Of a stretch of 11,321 nt of DNA, positions 1 to 6,246 are shown piece after piece. Both the position numbers and the translations under genes were made by a program. The DNA is from Lachnospiraceae bacterium (GTDB taxonomy: Bacteria > Bacillota > Clostridia > Lachnospirales > Lachnospiraceae), in the NCBI GenBank assembly GCA_902363675.1, contig CABJAV010000047.1:1-11321 (forward strand), in the 5' to 3' direction. The notes below the pieces were generated by a model. It made no database searches, had not been told where the DNA came from, and saw only the letters and a program-made list of their open reading frames with translations. Position 1 is the first letter of the stretch. Every line of letters begins with the position of its first letter.

Positions 1-67
1 TATATAATACCACTTATGGCTGACAAAATCCTCATTTATGTGAAGTTTTCAAGGTACAAATTTATGG

Positions 68-529
68 TTATAAGGTATCCTTGCTGGAATACCTTTTGAC
101 CCTCAAATCATAATATTGTTCATTACTTCCACATTTTCTAGCCATTCCAACAAAGTATAATAATAGATATAAAGCCGATGCTACAATAATACCCATAATA
201 CCATTCTCATTTGACAATACTAATGCCAACACCGAAATTGCCGTATACGAAAAACAATATGTAAATAATGGCGTTTCATATCGCAAATATAATTCTTTTG
301 GTCGCATTTTTTTCCACAATTTTACAACTATCGAAATATTCTTAATTCTCGGATATTTTCCACTTATAAAATATCCTAGCCTTATAAAAGAATTGCCAAA
401 TATAGTATCATAAGCATATCCTGTTATGTATACTATGGAAATTAGCATAACGAATAACAAACCAACCCCAAATATCAGTAGTACAATTAATAACATCAAT
501 ATTATTAATAATTCAAGTAATACATCCAT
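68..529 (-). CDS. hypothetical small integral membrane protein
   Basis: I do not recognise this 153-residue protein. It has a very hydrophobic N-terminal stretch (residues about 4-39, long enough for one long or two tightly packed membrane segments). A basic, probably cytoplasmic loop follows (about 57-85, rich in Lys/Arg). Two more membrane segments follow (about 87-106 and 111-130), and the tail is short and basic. There is no catalytic motif and no cleavable signal peptide is evident. The start is supported by an AGAGG ribosome binding site about 8 bases upstream. It lies downstream of the 323-residue gene on the same strand, separated by about 210 bases, so they may be co-transcribed but are not tightly coupled. 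Base composition is clearly AT-rich, like its neighbour and unlike the polysaccharide gene on the right. The gene is real on length, start signal and coherent topology; its function is unknown. Confidence 0.7.
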   Translation of the reverse strand: MDVLLELLIILMLLIVLLIFGVGLLFVMLISIVYITGYAYDTIFGNSFIRLGYFISGKYPRIKNISIVVKLWKKMRPKELYLRYETPLFTYCFSYTAISVLALVLSNENGIMGIIVASALYLLLYFVGMARKCGSNEQYYDLRVKRYSSKDTL

Positions 530-740
530 ACGTTTTCCTCTGTATCTTTCTTTTTATGCATTATTTTCTACATAGTCTTTTCTCTCCCTTACATGATTTT
601 TGCCGACTGTGACTGGCATAATCCGTAAAGGGAAAGTAAACAAACTATACCGACAATAATAAGTTCCGACACACAGACTTGCACTGTCATTGCCAAGATT
701 TTTATGTTAAAGAGGGATAACCTTTAAATTCCAATGATTT
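530..740. other. intergenic spacer, no gene seen
   Basis: This 211-base gap lies between the two unknown minus-strand genes. I see no convincing terminator after the upstream gene and no clear -35/-10 pair for the downstream one. A ribosome-binding-like GGGAGAG on the minus strand precedes an ATG that is followed at once by TAG (around 569-593), which I regard as chance. Confidence 0.4.
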
Positions 741-1712
741 TTAAATATAATATTTGTCCCATCCGGTTGTTTCCACATCAAACGTAACATATGCCTGTTT
801 TTCAGTTCCATCATAATGTACTTGAAATGCTCCGTCCGATAAACACATAATTTTTTCAATTTTGGTCATTTTATCTACATCAATCGGAAATTGTTTTACC
901 TCTTCCCGAAATATTTCAATAAGCCTACTTTCTAATCTACTCTTTTCTTTTTCATACTTTTTTATAAATCCCTTATCACCCTTTAACTTTTTCAATTGCT
1001 CTTTTATTTTTACATATTCATCATTTTTATATAGAATATTTATTATATCTATAGAGCGCCCTGAAAATTGCATTTCTTCCAGTGTAATTGGTATAGCATC
1101 TTGTTTCACATGTTGAACTCTCTCTTTCCAAATGTCTGTAAATGCCTGCCTTACCGTTTTGACGTATTCCTCTGTTATCTCCATTGCTCTATCCAAATAT
1201 TCCACCTTATTATCATATGTAAGATTAAACGTTGGCGTCTGCATATAATATGTCATATCATGCATCAGTCTCATAAAATTATATTGCATATTCCACATCC
1301 GCACTGTTATGTGGTAATTCGTTTTCTGATTCATAATCTGCTGCTGTGCCATAATCGTCTCTTCATCAACTTCTAAATGCTGCAATATTTTATTAAGTCC
1401 ATCCAAAAGTTTATAGACAACCCCAATATCTGCTTTTGCGAACTCGCCTTTTCGAATCAGTTTCATATCGGGAGAAGTATATTCCTTTAATATCCATTCA
1501 ATCAATTCTCCATCTTCTTTTGGGATATTATATTCGCCATCCTTTTTTAATAGTTCCGGATAGAAATGTACTGCATTCAATATTTCTAACAAATGTTCAT
1601 TATCTGTATCATATAATTTTTTCAGTCTTTCTTCTGAGTTAGAATGTCTTTCAATATCTTCCTCATGCAAATATTTTACAATTTTTCTTAAATTCACATA
1701 TTTATTCGACAT
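741..1712 (-). CDS. hypothetical helical cytoplasmic protein
   Basis: This is a 323-residue soluble protein with no family that I recognise. It is strongly charged and predicted mostly alpha-helical. Residues 232-275 are a Lys/Glu-rich heptad-like stretch that could form a coiled coil. Residues 120-160 are rich in Met, Gln and aromatic residues (a QQQIMNQ run and several Tyr/Trp). The last 35 residues look like a short beta-rich end with a GTEKQAYVTFDVETTGWD ending. There is no signal peptide, membrane segment or obvious catalytic motif. The start at 1712 is supported by GAGAGG about 9 bases upstream. It is AT-rich like the 153-residue membrane gene downstream on the same strand; the pair may be one transferred module. 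Confidence is high that it is coding and nil on function. Confidence 0.75.
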   Translation of the reverse strand: MSNKYVNLRKIVKYLHEEDIERHSNSEERLKKLYDTDNEHLLEILNAVHFYPELLKKDGEYNIPKEDGELIEWILKEYTSPDMKLIRKGEFAKADIGVVYKLLDGLNKILQHLEVDEETIMAQQQIMNQKTNYHITVRMWNMQYNFMRLMHDMTYYMQTPTFNLTYDNKVEYLDRAMEITEEYVKTVRQAFTDIWKERVQHVKQDAIPITLEEMQFSGRSIDIINILYKNDEYVKIKEQLKKLKGDKGFIKKYEKEKSRLESRLIEIFREEVKQFPIDVDKMTKIEKIMCLSDGAFQVHYDGTEKQAYVTFDVETTGWDKYYI

Positions 1713-1760
1713 AAACTATAACCTCTCACTTCTAGCATCAAAGTCACTTGCTATACCCTT

Positions 1761-1766
1761 ATTATA
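1761..1766 (-). promoter_or_regulatory. possible -10 box for the 323-residue gene
   Basis: Reading the minus strand, a perfect TATAAT lies about 50 bases upstream of the start codon at 1712. The hexamer 17 bases further upstream (GTGATT) is a poor -35 box. It is the best promoter candidate for this gene, but weak as a pair. Confidence 0.3.
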
Positions 1767-1905
1767 CAGATTATTATTTCAAAATCACTCCCCTTTTTTT
1801 CTGTTCAATTTTTAGGGGTACACACGATTAAAATTTTTGGGTATTAAAACATATTTTCAGCAACCACATCCGTTAGAAATATTCCAGTATAGTTTCGGCA
1901 TCCTC

Positions 1906-2007
1906 TGTTAATTGCAAATTCTGCTCGAACGGTACGCTCATTCTGAAATCGGCGGTACATTTATTCTGATTTAGCGGTATGCGTTTTCTGCTCAAATCGG
2001 TACGTTT
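1906..2007 (+). repeat. IS21-type left end with four ~22-bp repeats
   Basis: Four direct repeats begin at 1919, 1941, 1964 and 1986, a period of 22-23 bases, about two helical turns. Each starts TTCTG and carries CGGTA 6-7 bases later. They sit immediately upstream of the istA-like gene. Multiple terminal repeats of this kind are the known transposase-binding sites at IS21-family ends. A terminal TG at 1906 (TGTTAATTGCAAATTCTG) is my best guess for the outer tip, because IS21 ends normally begin TG. No matching right end was found in the window, so the element is incomplete. Confidence 0.6.
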
Positions 2008-2020
2008 TTCCTTTATTATT

Positions 2021-2043
2021 GTGATGTAACTATTATTCATCAC
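2021..2043 (+). promoter_or_regulatory. inverted repeat upstream of istA-like gene
   Basis: GTGATG and CATCAC arms are separated by 11 AT-rich bases, ending 20 bases before the start codon and just ahead of the AAAGGAGG ribosome binding site. It could be an operator or a weak leader hairpin. There is no direct evidence of function. Confidence 0.3.
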
Positions 2044-2063
2044 AGTGCAAAGGAGGAACTATT

Positions 2064-3110
2064 ATGCACGACTACAATACTATTCTTGGAGTCATAGAAC
2101 TTCGACTCAGTAAAGTCAGTTATGACACCGTACAAAAACGTTACCGGATTGGACGGAGTGGGATCGCATTGATTATGAACCGCTACAATGATTCAGGATT
2201 ATCACTGGATGATCTTCGGCAAATGCCAGCCTCAAAGGTGGTTGATCTCATTTATCCAAAAGAAAACCTTCGACATAAGGACATTCCATTACCTGATTTT
2301 GAGAAGATACATGAGCAGATGATCCAAATGGGAAAACATGCCGACCTGAGTTTTTTATGGATTGATTATAAGAAAGAGCATCCCAATGGTTACCAGCTTA
2401 CTCAGTTTTATAAGCTGTATCGTGATTTTATGATAAACACTTATGGTACTTCCAAAACATCTATGCCTGTGGAACGGATCCCTGGTGAAAAGATGTATAT
2501 TGACTGGGTTGGTGACCAGCCGGAACTGTTACTGGACACAACTACTGGCGAACTTCGGAAAGTTCACATTTTTACGACTACGCTTAGATTTAGCAGTCTT
2601 GTTTATGCAGAGATCTTTCTGGATGAAAAGCTCCCACATTTTATTGCTGGTACAGTACATGCACTGTCTTATTATGGGGCAGTTCCTAAATATCTTGTCC
2701 CGGATAATCTGAAAACAGCTGTTACCAGGCACAGCAAAGATGAACTGGTACTCCAGTCAGCATTTTCAGATCTGGAAACTTTTTATGATACGATCATTCT
2801 TCCGCCACCGCCAAGGAAACCGAAAGACAAACCAACAGTTGAAAATCATGTGCGTTTCTTGGAAACACATCTGGTAGAAGAATTAAAGAAAGATACTTAT
2901 ACCTCGCTGGAAGTCTTGAATGCTGCGGTTAGAAAGATCGTAGAGGACATCAACCAGCGTCCTTTCCAGAAAAAATCTTACATTCGTAAATCCCGCATGA
3001 ATGGATTTGAAAAGTACGACAAACCGCGTATGAACCAGCTTCCAGGCGAAAGTTATACACTTTGCGATTATAAATACTTTCTTAAAGTTCCAGATAATTA
3101 TCACATCTAA
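2064..3110 (+). pseudogene. istA: IS21-family transposase IstA, C-terminally truncated
   Basis: This is the DDE transposase of an IS21-type element, which performs cut-and-paste chemistry together with the ATPase IstB. An N-terminal helix-turn-helix spans roughly residues 8-40. The catalytic triad is present: D147 in the YIDWVGD strand, D214 in the PDNLKTAV segment, and E260 in PTVENHV. AGGAGG lies 7 bases before the ATG. The family is usually about 400-520 residues; this ORF stops at 348, right after the conserved KVPDNYHI segment that normally runs on into a GHYYSVPY-like beta domain. That domain, the istB gene and the right end are absent, so the element cannot be autonomous. The oppositely oriented IstA copy next door stops at the equivalent residue. 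Family assignment is firm; calling it inactive is inference from the missing C-terminal domain and IstB. Confidence 0.85.
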
Positions 3111-3133
3111 AGTAAAGCTTTACATTATATGTG
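3102..3133. repeat. palindromic junction of two convergent istA fragments
   Basis: The two truncated istA reading frames meet here. The centre is a perfect 12-bp palindrome (GTAAAGCTTTAC, 3112-3123). It is flanked by CACATCTAAA on the left and the nearly complementary ATTATATGTG on the right, giving 22-base arms with three mismatches that include the stop codons of both genes. It has no T-tract and only AT-rich stems, so I do not call it a terminator. It marks a rearrangement breakpoint. Confidence 0.6.
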
Positions 3134-4159
3134 GAAGTCGCTTGACACCTTTACCGTTTTTCTCTCCATGTACTCGTAATGCATGGAGGAAAGCGGCATT
3201 AATTCAAGTTTCTCTTCCTCCCAATAATAGTATCTGTTATGCTCTTTCTTTTTGAATGGTGCCTTATTCAGAGCCTCCAGTTCATCCCAAAGATCCTTAT
3301 TAAACTGTTCCAATGAAAAATACTGACGTTCTTCCAGCTTATGGAAAAACCCTTTTTCAAGAATACCTACTGCGTTTTCTACAGAACTTTTGAACTTCGG
3401 TTTCCGAACTTTTGCCGGAAGAATGGCTGTGCCATAATGATCCGCCCAGTCGGCATAGTCCTTGTTTAATTCTGGTTCAATCCAGTCCTGATTTACGATG
3501 ACTGCCTGCTTACAGTTATCGCACACAACCAATGCAGGTACACCGCCGAAATAATCAAGGGCATGGTTATTGACTTCGATCCACTGTGGTTCCTTTGTTG
3601 AGAGCATCCCTTCAGCATAAATGTACTGGGAATACGGCAGAATCGCTACAAAAACAACGATTGGCAGTATTTCTCCTGTGAGAGGATCCGTCATGGCAAA
3701 CGTCTGTCCTGCGAAATCCACTTCCATCTTTTGGGCTATTACGGCATCAAAGTGGGAAGTCTCATAATTCTCTTCGCACCATTTGTTGTAGAGTTCGCAG
3801 TACTGTCGATACTGATAAAACCGCTTTCCTTCTTCAGCGCATTTTTTAGAGTGTCTGTTCCATAGGAAAACTAAAGTCATGTTTTTTCGTGTTGCCATAA
3901 GCTTTGCATCTGCTTCATAGTCAGGATACTCTATATTTTCATTACGACCTCCAGATCCAGGTACGGAACCATACACAAGTTCAGCGATTCCATAATTCGT
4001 GATACCTGGTGGGAGAGGATAAGAAAGTGACTCGCATTTATCAAATGCTCTTAAAAAGTCATTCACTCCTGATTTGCTTGCACCCAGCTGACGGGCAATT
4101 TCGCTTCCTGAAAGAGAAAGCGCATAATGTTTGATAATGATGTTCTTGTAATCCAGCAT
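3125..4159 (-). pseudogene. istA: second, divergent IS21-family IstA, C-terminally truncated
   Basis: This is another IS21-type DDE transposase, clearly of a different subgroup from the plus-strand copy. The helix-turn-helix is at residues about 14-40 (LSGSEIARQLGASKSGV). The catalytic residues are D148 in MEVDFAGQ, D214 in VCDNCKQAV and E261 in SSVENAVG. It starts at 4159 with AGGAGG 7 bases upstream and has a good promoter 52 bases further up. It ends at 344 residues after VKVSSDFHI, the same alignment point as the opposing copy, so the C-terminal beta domain, istB and right end are missing. The DDE core could still fold and bind the left-end repeats, but transposition is unlikely. Its base composition is less AT-rich than the unknown genes to the left. 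Confidence 0.85.
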
Positions 4160-4186
4160 ACACTATCCTCCTGTAATAAATGTATT

Positions 4187-4203
4187 TTCATCCATTGGAT
4201 GAA
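4187..4203 (-). promoter_or_regulatory. perfect inverted repeat in istA leader
   Basis: TTCATCC and GGATGAA are 7-bp arms around a 3-base loop, lying between the -10 box and the ribosome binding site of the minus-strand istA. It could act as an operator or as a small leader hairpin. A comparable dyad lies at a similar place before the other istA copy, although the sequences differ. Confidence 0.3.
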
Positions 4204-4210
4204 CACACTT

Positions 4211-4239
4211 ATTATCACTGAGGCTGAGTTAATAATCAA
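4211..4239 (-). promoter_or_regulatory. sigma70-type promoter of minus-strand istA
   Basis: On the minus strand there is TTGATT (4239-4234), a 17-base spacer, and GATAAT (4216-4211). This is close to consensus with ideal spacing. The predicted transcript starts about 45 bases upstream of the start codon at 4159. Confidence 0.6.
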
Positions 4240-4248
4240 AGGTGATGC

Positions 4249-4292
4249 GACCGTTCAGCTTCGCATTTCGGCCGTTGGGATGCGCCATATGC
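4249..4292 (-). repeat. left-end repeats of the second IS21-type element
   Basis: Two copies of a GC-richer motif with a CCGTT core (plus strand, 4251-4255 and 4272-4276) lie 21 bases apart, with further matching CGC positions. They sit just upstream of the minus-strand istA promoter, where IS21 elements carry their transposase-binding repeats. The 21-base period matches the 22-base period of the other IS21 end in this window. The outer tip cannot be placed exactly; it lies between about 4280 and 4300, close to the small HTH gene. Confidence 0.4.
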
Positions 4293-4313
4293 ATCCACTA
4301 TGGAGGAATTATA

Positions 4314-4505
4314 ATGGCAAACAAAACTTCGCAGAAAGTTCCAGTAAACAAACAGCGTTTCTTGAAAGTTCTAAAATTGCGTAACTGTAGCATAAGGAAA
4401 TTGGGAGAAGCCTATGAACAAATAGAAAGAACCGAAAAAACTATTCGTCGATACTTAAATATCGGAGGAGCCCGTGAAATAATCTCTGTAAATTCAACAC
4501 TATAA
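4314..4505 (+). pseudogene. small HTH protein, 3' end replaced by IS256 end
   Basis: The start is ATG at 4314 with GGAGG 7 bases upstream. The frame encodes 63 residues. Residues 1 to about 52 (from MANKTSQKV to RRYLNIG) resemble a family of small helix-turn-helix proteins common in Clostridia. In that family RRYLN is normally followed by a G-x-MPPDLLDRIA-like segment and about 20 more residues. Here the frame instead runs into the terminal repeat of the IS256-family element and stops at 4505, so the last part (AREIISVNSTL) is IS-encoded. The missing 3' half is not found on the far side of the IS, so this is not a simple insertion. The family match is from memory, without a search. Confidence 0.55.
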
Positions 4506-4506
4506 A

Positions 4507-4543
4507 GGTCTTCTATGATAAAATATTAAAATCATAGGAGGCC
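4507..4543 (+). promoter_or_regulatory. hairpin sequestering the transposase ribosome binding site
   Basis: GGTCTTCTATGAT (4507-4519) pairs with ATCATAGGAGGCC (4531-4543) around an 11-base AT loop. The two mismatches in DNA become G-U pairs in RNA, giving a continuous 13-bp stem that contains the whole AGGAGG. A transcript entering from outside would fold and hide the site, while one starting inside the stem would not. This is a known strategy of insertion sequences for avoiding expression by read-through; its use here is inferred. Confidence 0.55.
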
Positions 4544-4550
4544 TTTTATT

Positions 4551-4592
4551 ATGGCAACAGAAAAAAAGAAGTTTACAAACCAAAACCAATGA
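4551..4592 (+). pseudogene. displaced 5' end of the IS256 transposase
   Basis: ATG at 4551 has AGGAGG about 9 bases upstream and is clearly the original start. It reads MATEKKKFTNQNQ and then TGA at 4590-4592. The expected family sequence is MATEKKKFTKPKPMTEGK, which is recovered by adding one A in the A-rich run near 4577-4580. A single-base deletion has therefore put the first 13 codons out of frame with the rest. Confidence 0.65.
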
Positions 4593-5797
4593 CCGAAGGA
4601 AAAAGAAATCTTATCCAGGGTCTGCTTCAGGAGTACGATATCCAATCTGCTGAGGATATTCAGGATGCTTTAAAAGATCTGCTTTCCGGAACAATTCAAG
4701 ATATGCTTGAAACGGAAATGGATGATCATCTAGGCTATGACCGTTATGAAAGATCCGGTGAGCCTAACTACCGTAATGGTATGAAATCCAAAACTGTCCG
4801 CAGTAAATATGGTGAATTTCAGGTAGATGTCCCTCAGGATCGCCAGAGTTCTTTTGAGCCACAAATACTTCCAAAGCGTCAAAAAGATATTTCTTCGATT
4901 GATGACAAGATTATCTCAATGTATGCAAAGGGAATGACTACTCGACAGATTTCAGAAACCATAGAGGATATTTACGGCTTTGAAGTAAGTGAAGGAATGG
5001 TATCGGATATCACAGATAAACTCCTTCCACGAATCGAGGAATGGCAGAATCGTCCTTTGTCCCCTGGGTATCCTATCGTTTTTATTGATGCGGTACACTT
5101 TTCTGTACGTGATGATGGTGTGATCAGGAAACTTGCAGCATATGTCGTGCTTGGTATGAATGAAGATGGCATGAAAGAAGTCCTAAGCATTGTTGTGGGC
5201 GAAAATGAAAGCAGTAAATACTGGCTGTCTGTCCTGAACAGCTTAAAGAATCGTGGAGTTCAGGACATTCTCATTCTCTGCTCTGATGGTTTGACCGGTA
5301 TCAAGGATGCAATCTCTACGGCATTTCCAAAAACGGAGCAGCAACGTTGTATTGTACATATGGTGAGAAACACGCTTAAATACGTTGCAAACAAGGATAT
5401 GAAAGCATTTGCAAAAGATTTAAAGACAATCTACTATACCGCTGCAGATGAAGAAGCCGCAAGAAAGCAGTTAGAGTCTGTAACAGAAAAATGGTCTGCC
5501 CAGTATCCAAGTGCGATGAATCGCTGGCACGAAAACTGGGATGCAATATCCCCAATCTTCAAGTTTTCCAAGGAGGTTCGTACCGCATTTTACACTACAA
5601 ATGCCATAGAATCGCTGAATTCCTGCTATCGTAGATTGAATAAGCAACGCAGTGTATTTCCAAGCTCTCAGGCACTTATGAAAGCCCTATATCTGGGAAC
5701 TTTCGAGATCGCAAAAAAGTGGACAATACCAATCAGGAACTGGGGAAAAGTTCGTGGCGAGCTGGAAATCATGTACCCTGACCGGATGCTGATATAG
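4589..5797 (+). CDS. IS256-family (mutator-type) transposase
   Basis: This DDE transposase moves the surrounding 1.5-kb element. The main frame is 402 residues, about the family length. The DDE triad is visible: D167 in PIVFIDAVHFSVR, D233 in ILCSDGL, and E341 in TTNAIESLNSCYRRLNKQR. The family's Cys/His pair (C254, H257) lies in QQRCIVHMVRNT. The N-terminal DNA-binding part and the MTTRQISETIEDIYG segment are intact. The native start at 4551 is separated by a one-base deletion, so this frame must begin at ATG 4589. That ATG has no ribosome binding site of its own, but overlaps the TGA of the displaced leader (ATGA), which allows translational coupling. The protein would then lack only about 12 non-catalytic residues and might still be active at low level. 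Confidence 0.9.
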   Translation: MTEGKRNLIQGLLQEYDIQSAEDIQDALKDLLSGTIQDMLETEMDDHLGYDRYERSGEPNYRNGMKSKTVRSKYGEFQVDVPQDRQSSFEPQILPKRQKDISSIDDKIISMYAKGMTTRQISETIEDIYGFEVSEGMVSDITDKLLPRIEEWQNRPLSPGYPIVFIDAVHFSVRDDGVIRKLAAYVVLGMNEDGMKEVLSIVVGENESSKYWLSVLNSLKNRGVQDILILCSDGLTGIKDAISTAFPKTEQQRCIVHMVRNTLKYVANKDMKAFAKDLKTIYYTAADEEAARKQLESVTEKWSAQYPSAMNRWHENWDAISPIFKFSKEVRTAFYTTNAIESLNSCYRRLNKQRSVFPSSQALMKALYLGTFEIAKKWTIPIRNWGKVRGELEIMYPDRMLI

Positions 5798-5876
5798 CAA
5801 CAAAAGCTGGAATATCAAGAGTAAATATACGCCCAGATTTTCTGGGCGCTCTTGACATACCAGCTTATTTTTGCTA
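5795..5876 (+). terminator. long imperfect hairpin terminating the transposase transcript
   Basis: The stem begins at the transposase stop codon. TAGCAA, AGCTGG and TATCAAGAG-like segments on the left pair with CTCTTGACATACCAGCT and TTGCTA on the right. It is capped by a perfect 8-bp stem CGCCCAGA / TCTGGGCG with a TTT loop (5830-5848). T-rich sequence (TTATTTTT) follows the main stem. It should end transcription of the transposase and may also block transcripts entering from the right. Confidence 0.6.
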
Positions 5877-5888
5877 TTAAATAAACAA

Positions 5889-5919
5889 CGGCTTAACAGC
5901 AGAAACCGCTGTCAAGCCG
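5889..5919. terminator. second hairpin inside the IS256 right end
   Basis: CGGCTT-A-ACAGC pairs with GCTGT-C-AAGCCG around a 7-base loop: 11 pairs and one mismatch. There is no strong T-tract on either side. It lies between the transposase terminator and the right terminal repeat, so it may serve as an additional transcription barrier or a structural part of the end. Confidence 0.4.
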
Positions 5920-5959
5920 CATCAATTATCATAGAAGATCTAAATTTACAGAAAAAATT

Positions 5960-6102
5960 TCACACCGTCGAACCTTTATAATCAGCTTCTGTTTTCTGGT
6001 AATGAGAAGCTTTCTCATCTTCAATTGTCATTGAGCAAAGTGTAAAAGTGTAAAACTTTCTTTGTGAACATCCATTCCTACGTAAACTGTGTTATAATTC
6101 AT
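5960..6102 (-). pseudogene. IS110-family transposase, 5' stub with frameshift
   Basis: From ATG at 6102 (GGAGGT 7 bases upstream), the frame gives MNYNTVYVGMDVHKESFTL, the N terminus of an IS110-type DEDD transposase with the first catalytic Asp at residue 11. An 8-base tandem duplication (AGTGTAAA twice, plus strand 6039-6054) then shifts the frame, and translation stops at 6028. Ignoring one copy, the native frame resumes as TLCSMTIEDEKASHYQKTEADYK. It loses homology near 5975, where the IS256 right end begins, and stops at 5960. Only about 45 of the usual 350-450 residues remain. Family call is from the characteristic start sequence. Confidence 0.75.
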
Positions 6103-6105
6103 TTG

Positions 6106-6200
6106 ATGACCTCCATTTGTATGCGGTAATCCCTGTTACCATTATTTTTTCCAATTCATAGTATACAGGTAAATCCACGTTGCTACAAATCGGAGGTCAT
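6106..6200 (-). promoter_or_regulatory. IS110 leader with inverted repeat over the ribosome binding site
   Basis: ATGACCTCC-ATTTGTA (6106-6121) is the inverse of TACAAATCGGAGGTCAT (6184-6200), a 16-of-17 match with one bulged base. The arm nearest the gene contains the GGAGGT of the IS110 stub, so a long transcript would fold and hide it. Between the arms is a small stem GGTAA/TTACC (6126-6141). In IS110-type elements the non-coding DNA upstream of the gene can encode the bridge RNA that guides recombination; this segment may be part of such a region, but I cannot show a target-matching loop. Confidence 0.4.
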
Positions 6201-6246
6201 TACATATTGTCTAAGCAAACTTTCCAATTTCTATAAATATAACATG

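Larger units (their letters stand above)
4474..5963 (+). mobile_element. IS256-family insertion sequence, ~1.49 kb
   Basis: The left tip GTGAAATAATCTCTGTAAATT (from 4474) is mirrored on the opposite strand at the right end by GTGAAATTTTTTCTGTAAATT (ending 5963). A second matching block, (GG/GA)TCTTCTATGATAA, lies inside both ends (4507 onward and about 5926-5940). Between them is a single transposase gene. IS256 elements usually make 8-9-bp target duplications. The bases outside these tips (AGGAGCCC left, ACCGTCGA right) do not match, and the two flanks are unrelated genes, so DNA has been lost or exchanged since insertion. The exact tip could be off by a few bases. Confidence 0.75.

Noticed and set aside
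862..1642. Three plus-strand frames opposite the 323-residue gene
   Set aside because: They are rich in Ser, Phe, Ile, Cys and His as expected of the complement of a Lys/Glu-rich gene, lack ribosome binding sites and overlap one another. The minus-strand gene explains the region.
1873..1941. A 22-codon minus-strand frame running out of the IS21 repeats (MSVPFEQN... to LEYF)
   Set aside because: It looks protein-like, but begins inside the terminal repeat array, has no ribosome binding site, and a second frame is equally open there. Too short to support.
1919..2007. Repeat array considered as a CRISPR or plasmid iteron cluster
   Set aside because: Repeats are degenerate and contiguous without spacers, and lie directly upstream of an IS21 transposase, where such repeats are expected.
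3112..3123. GTAAAGCTTTAC palindrome as a bidirectional terminator between convergent genes
   Set aside because: It is AT-rich, has no loop or T-tract, and its position fits a rearrangement junction better.
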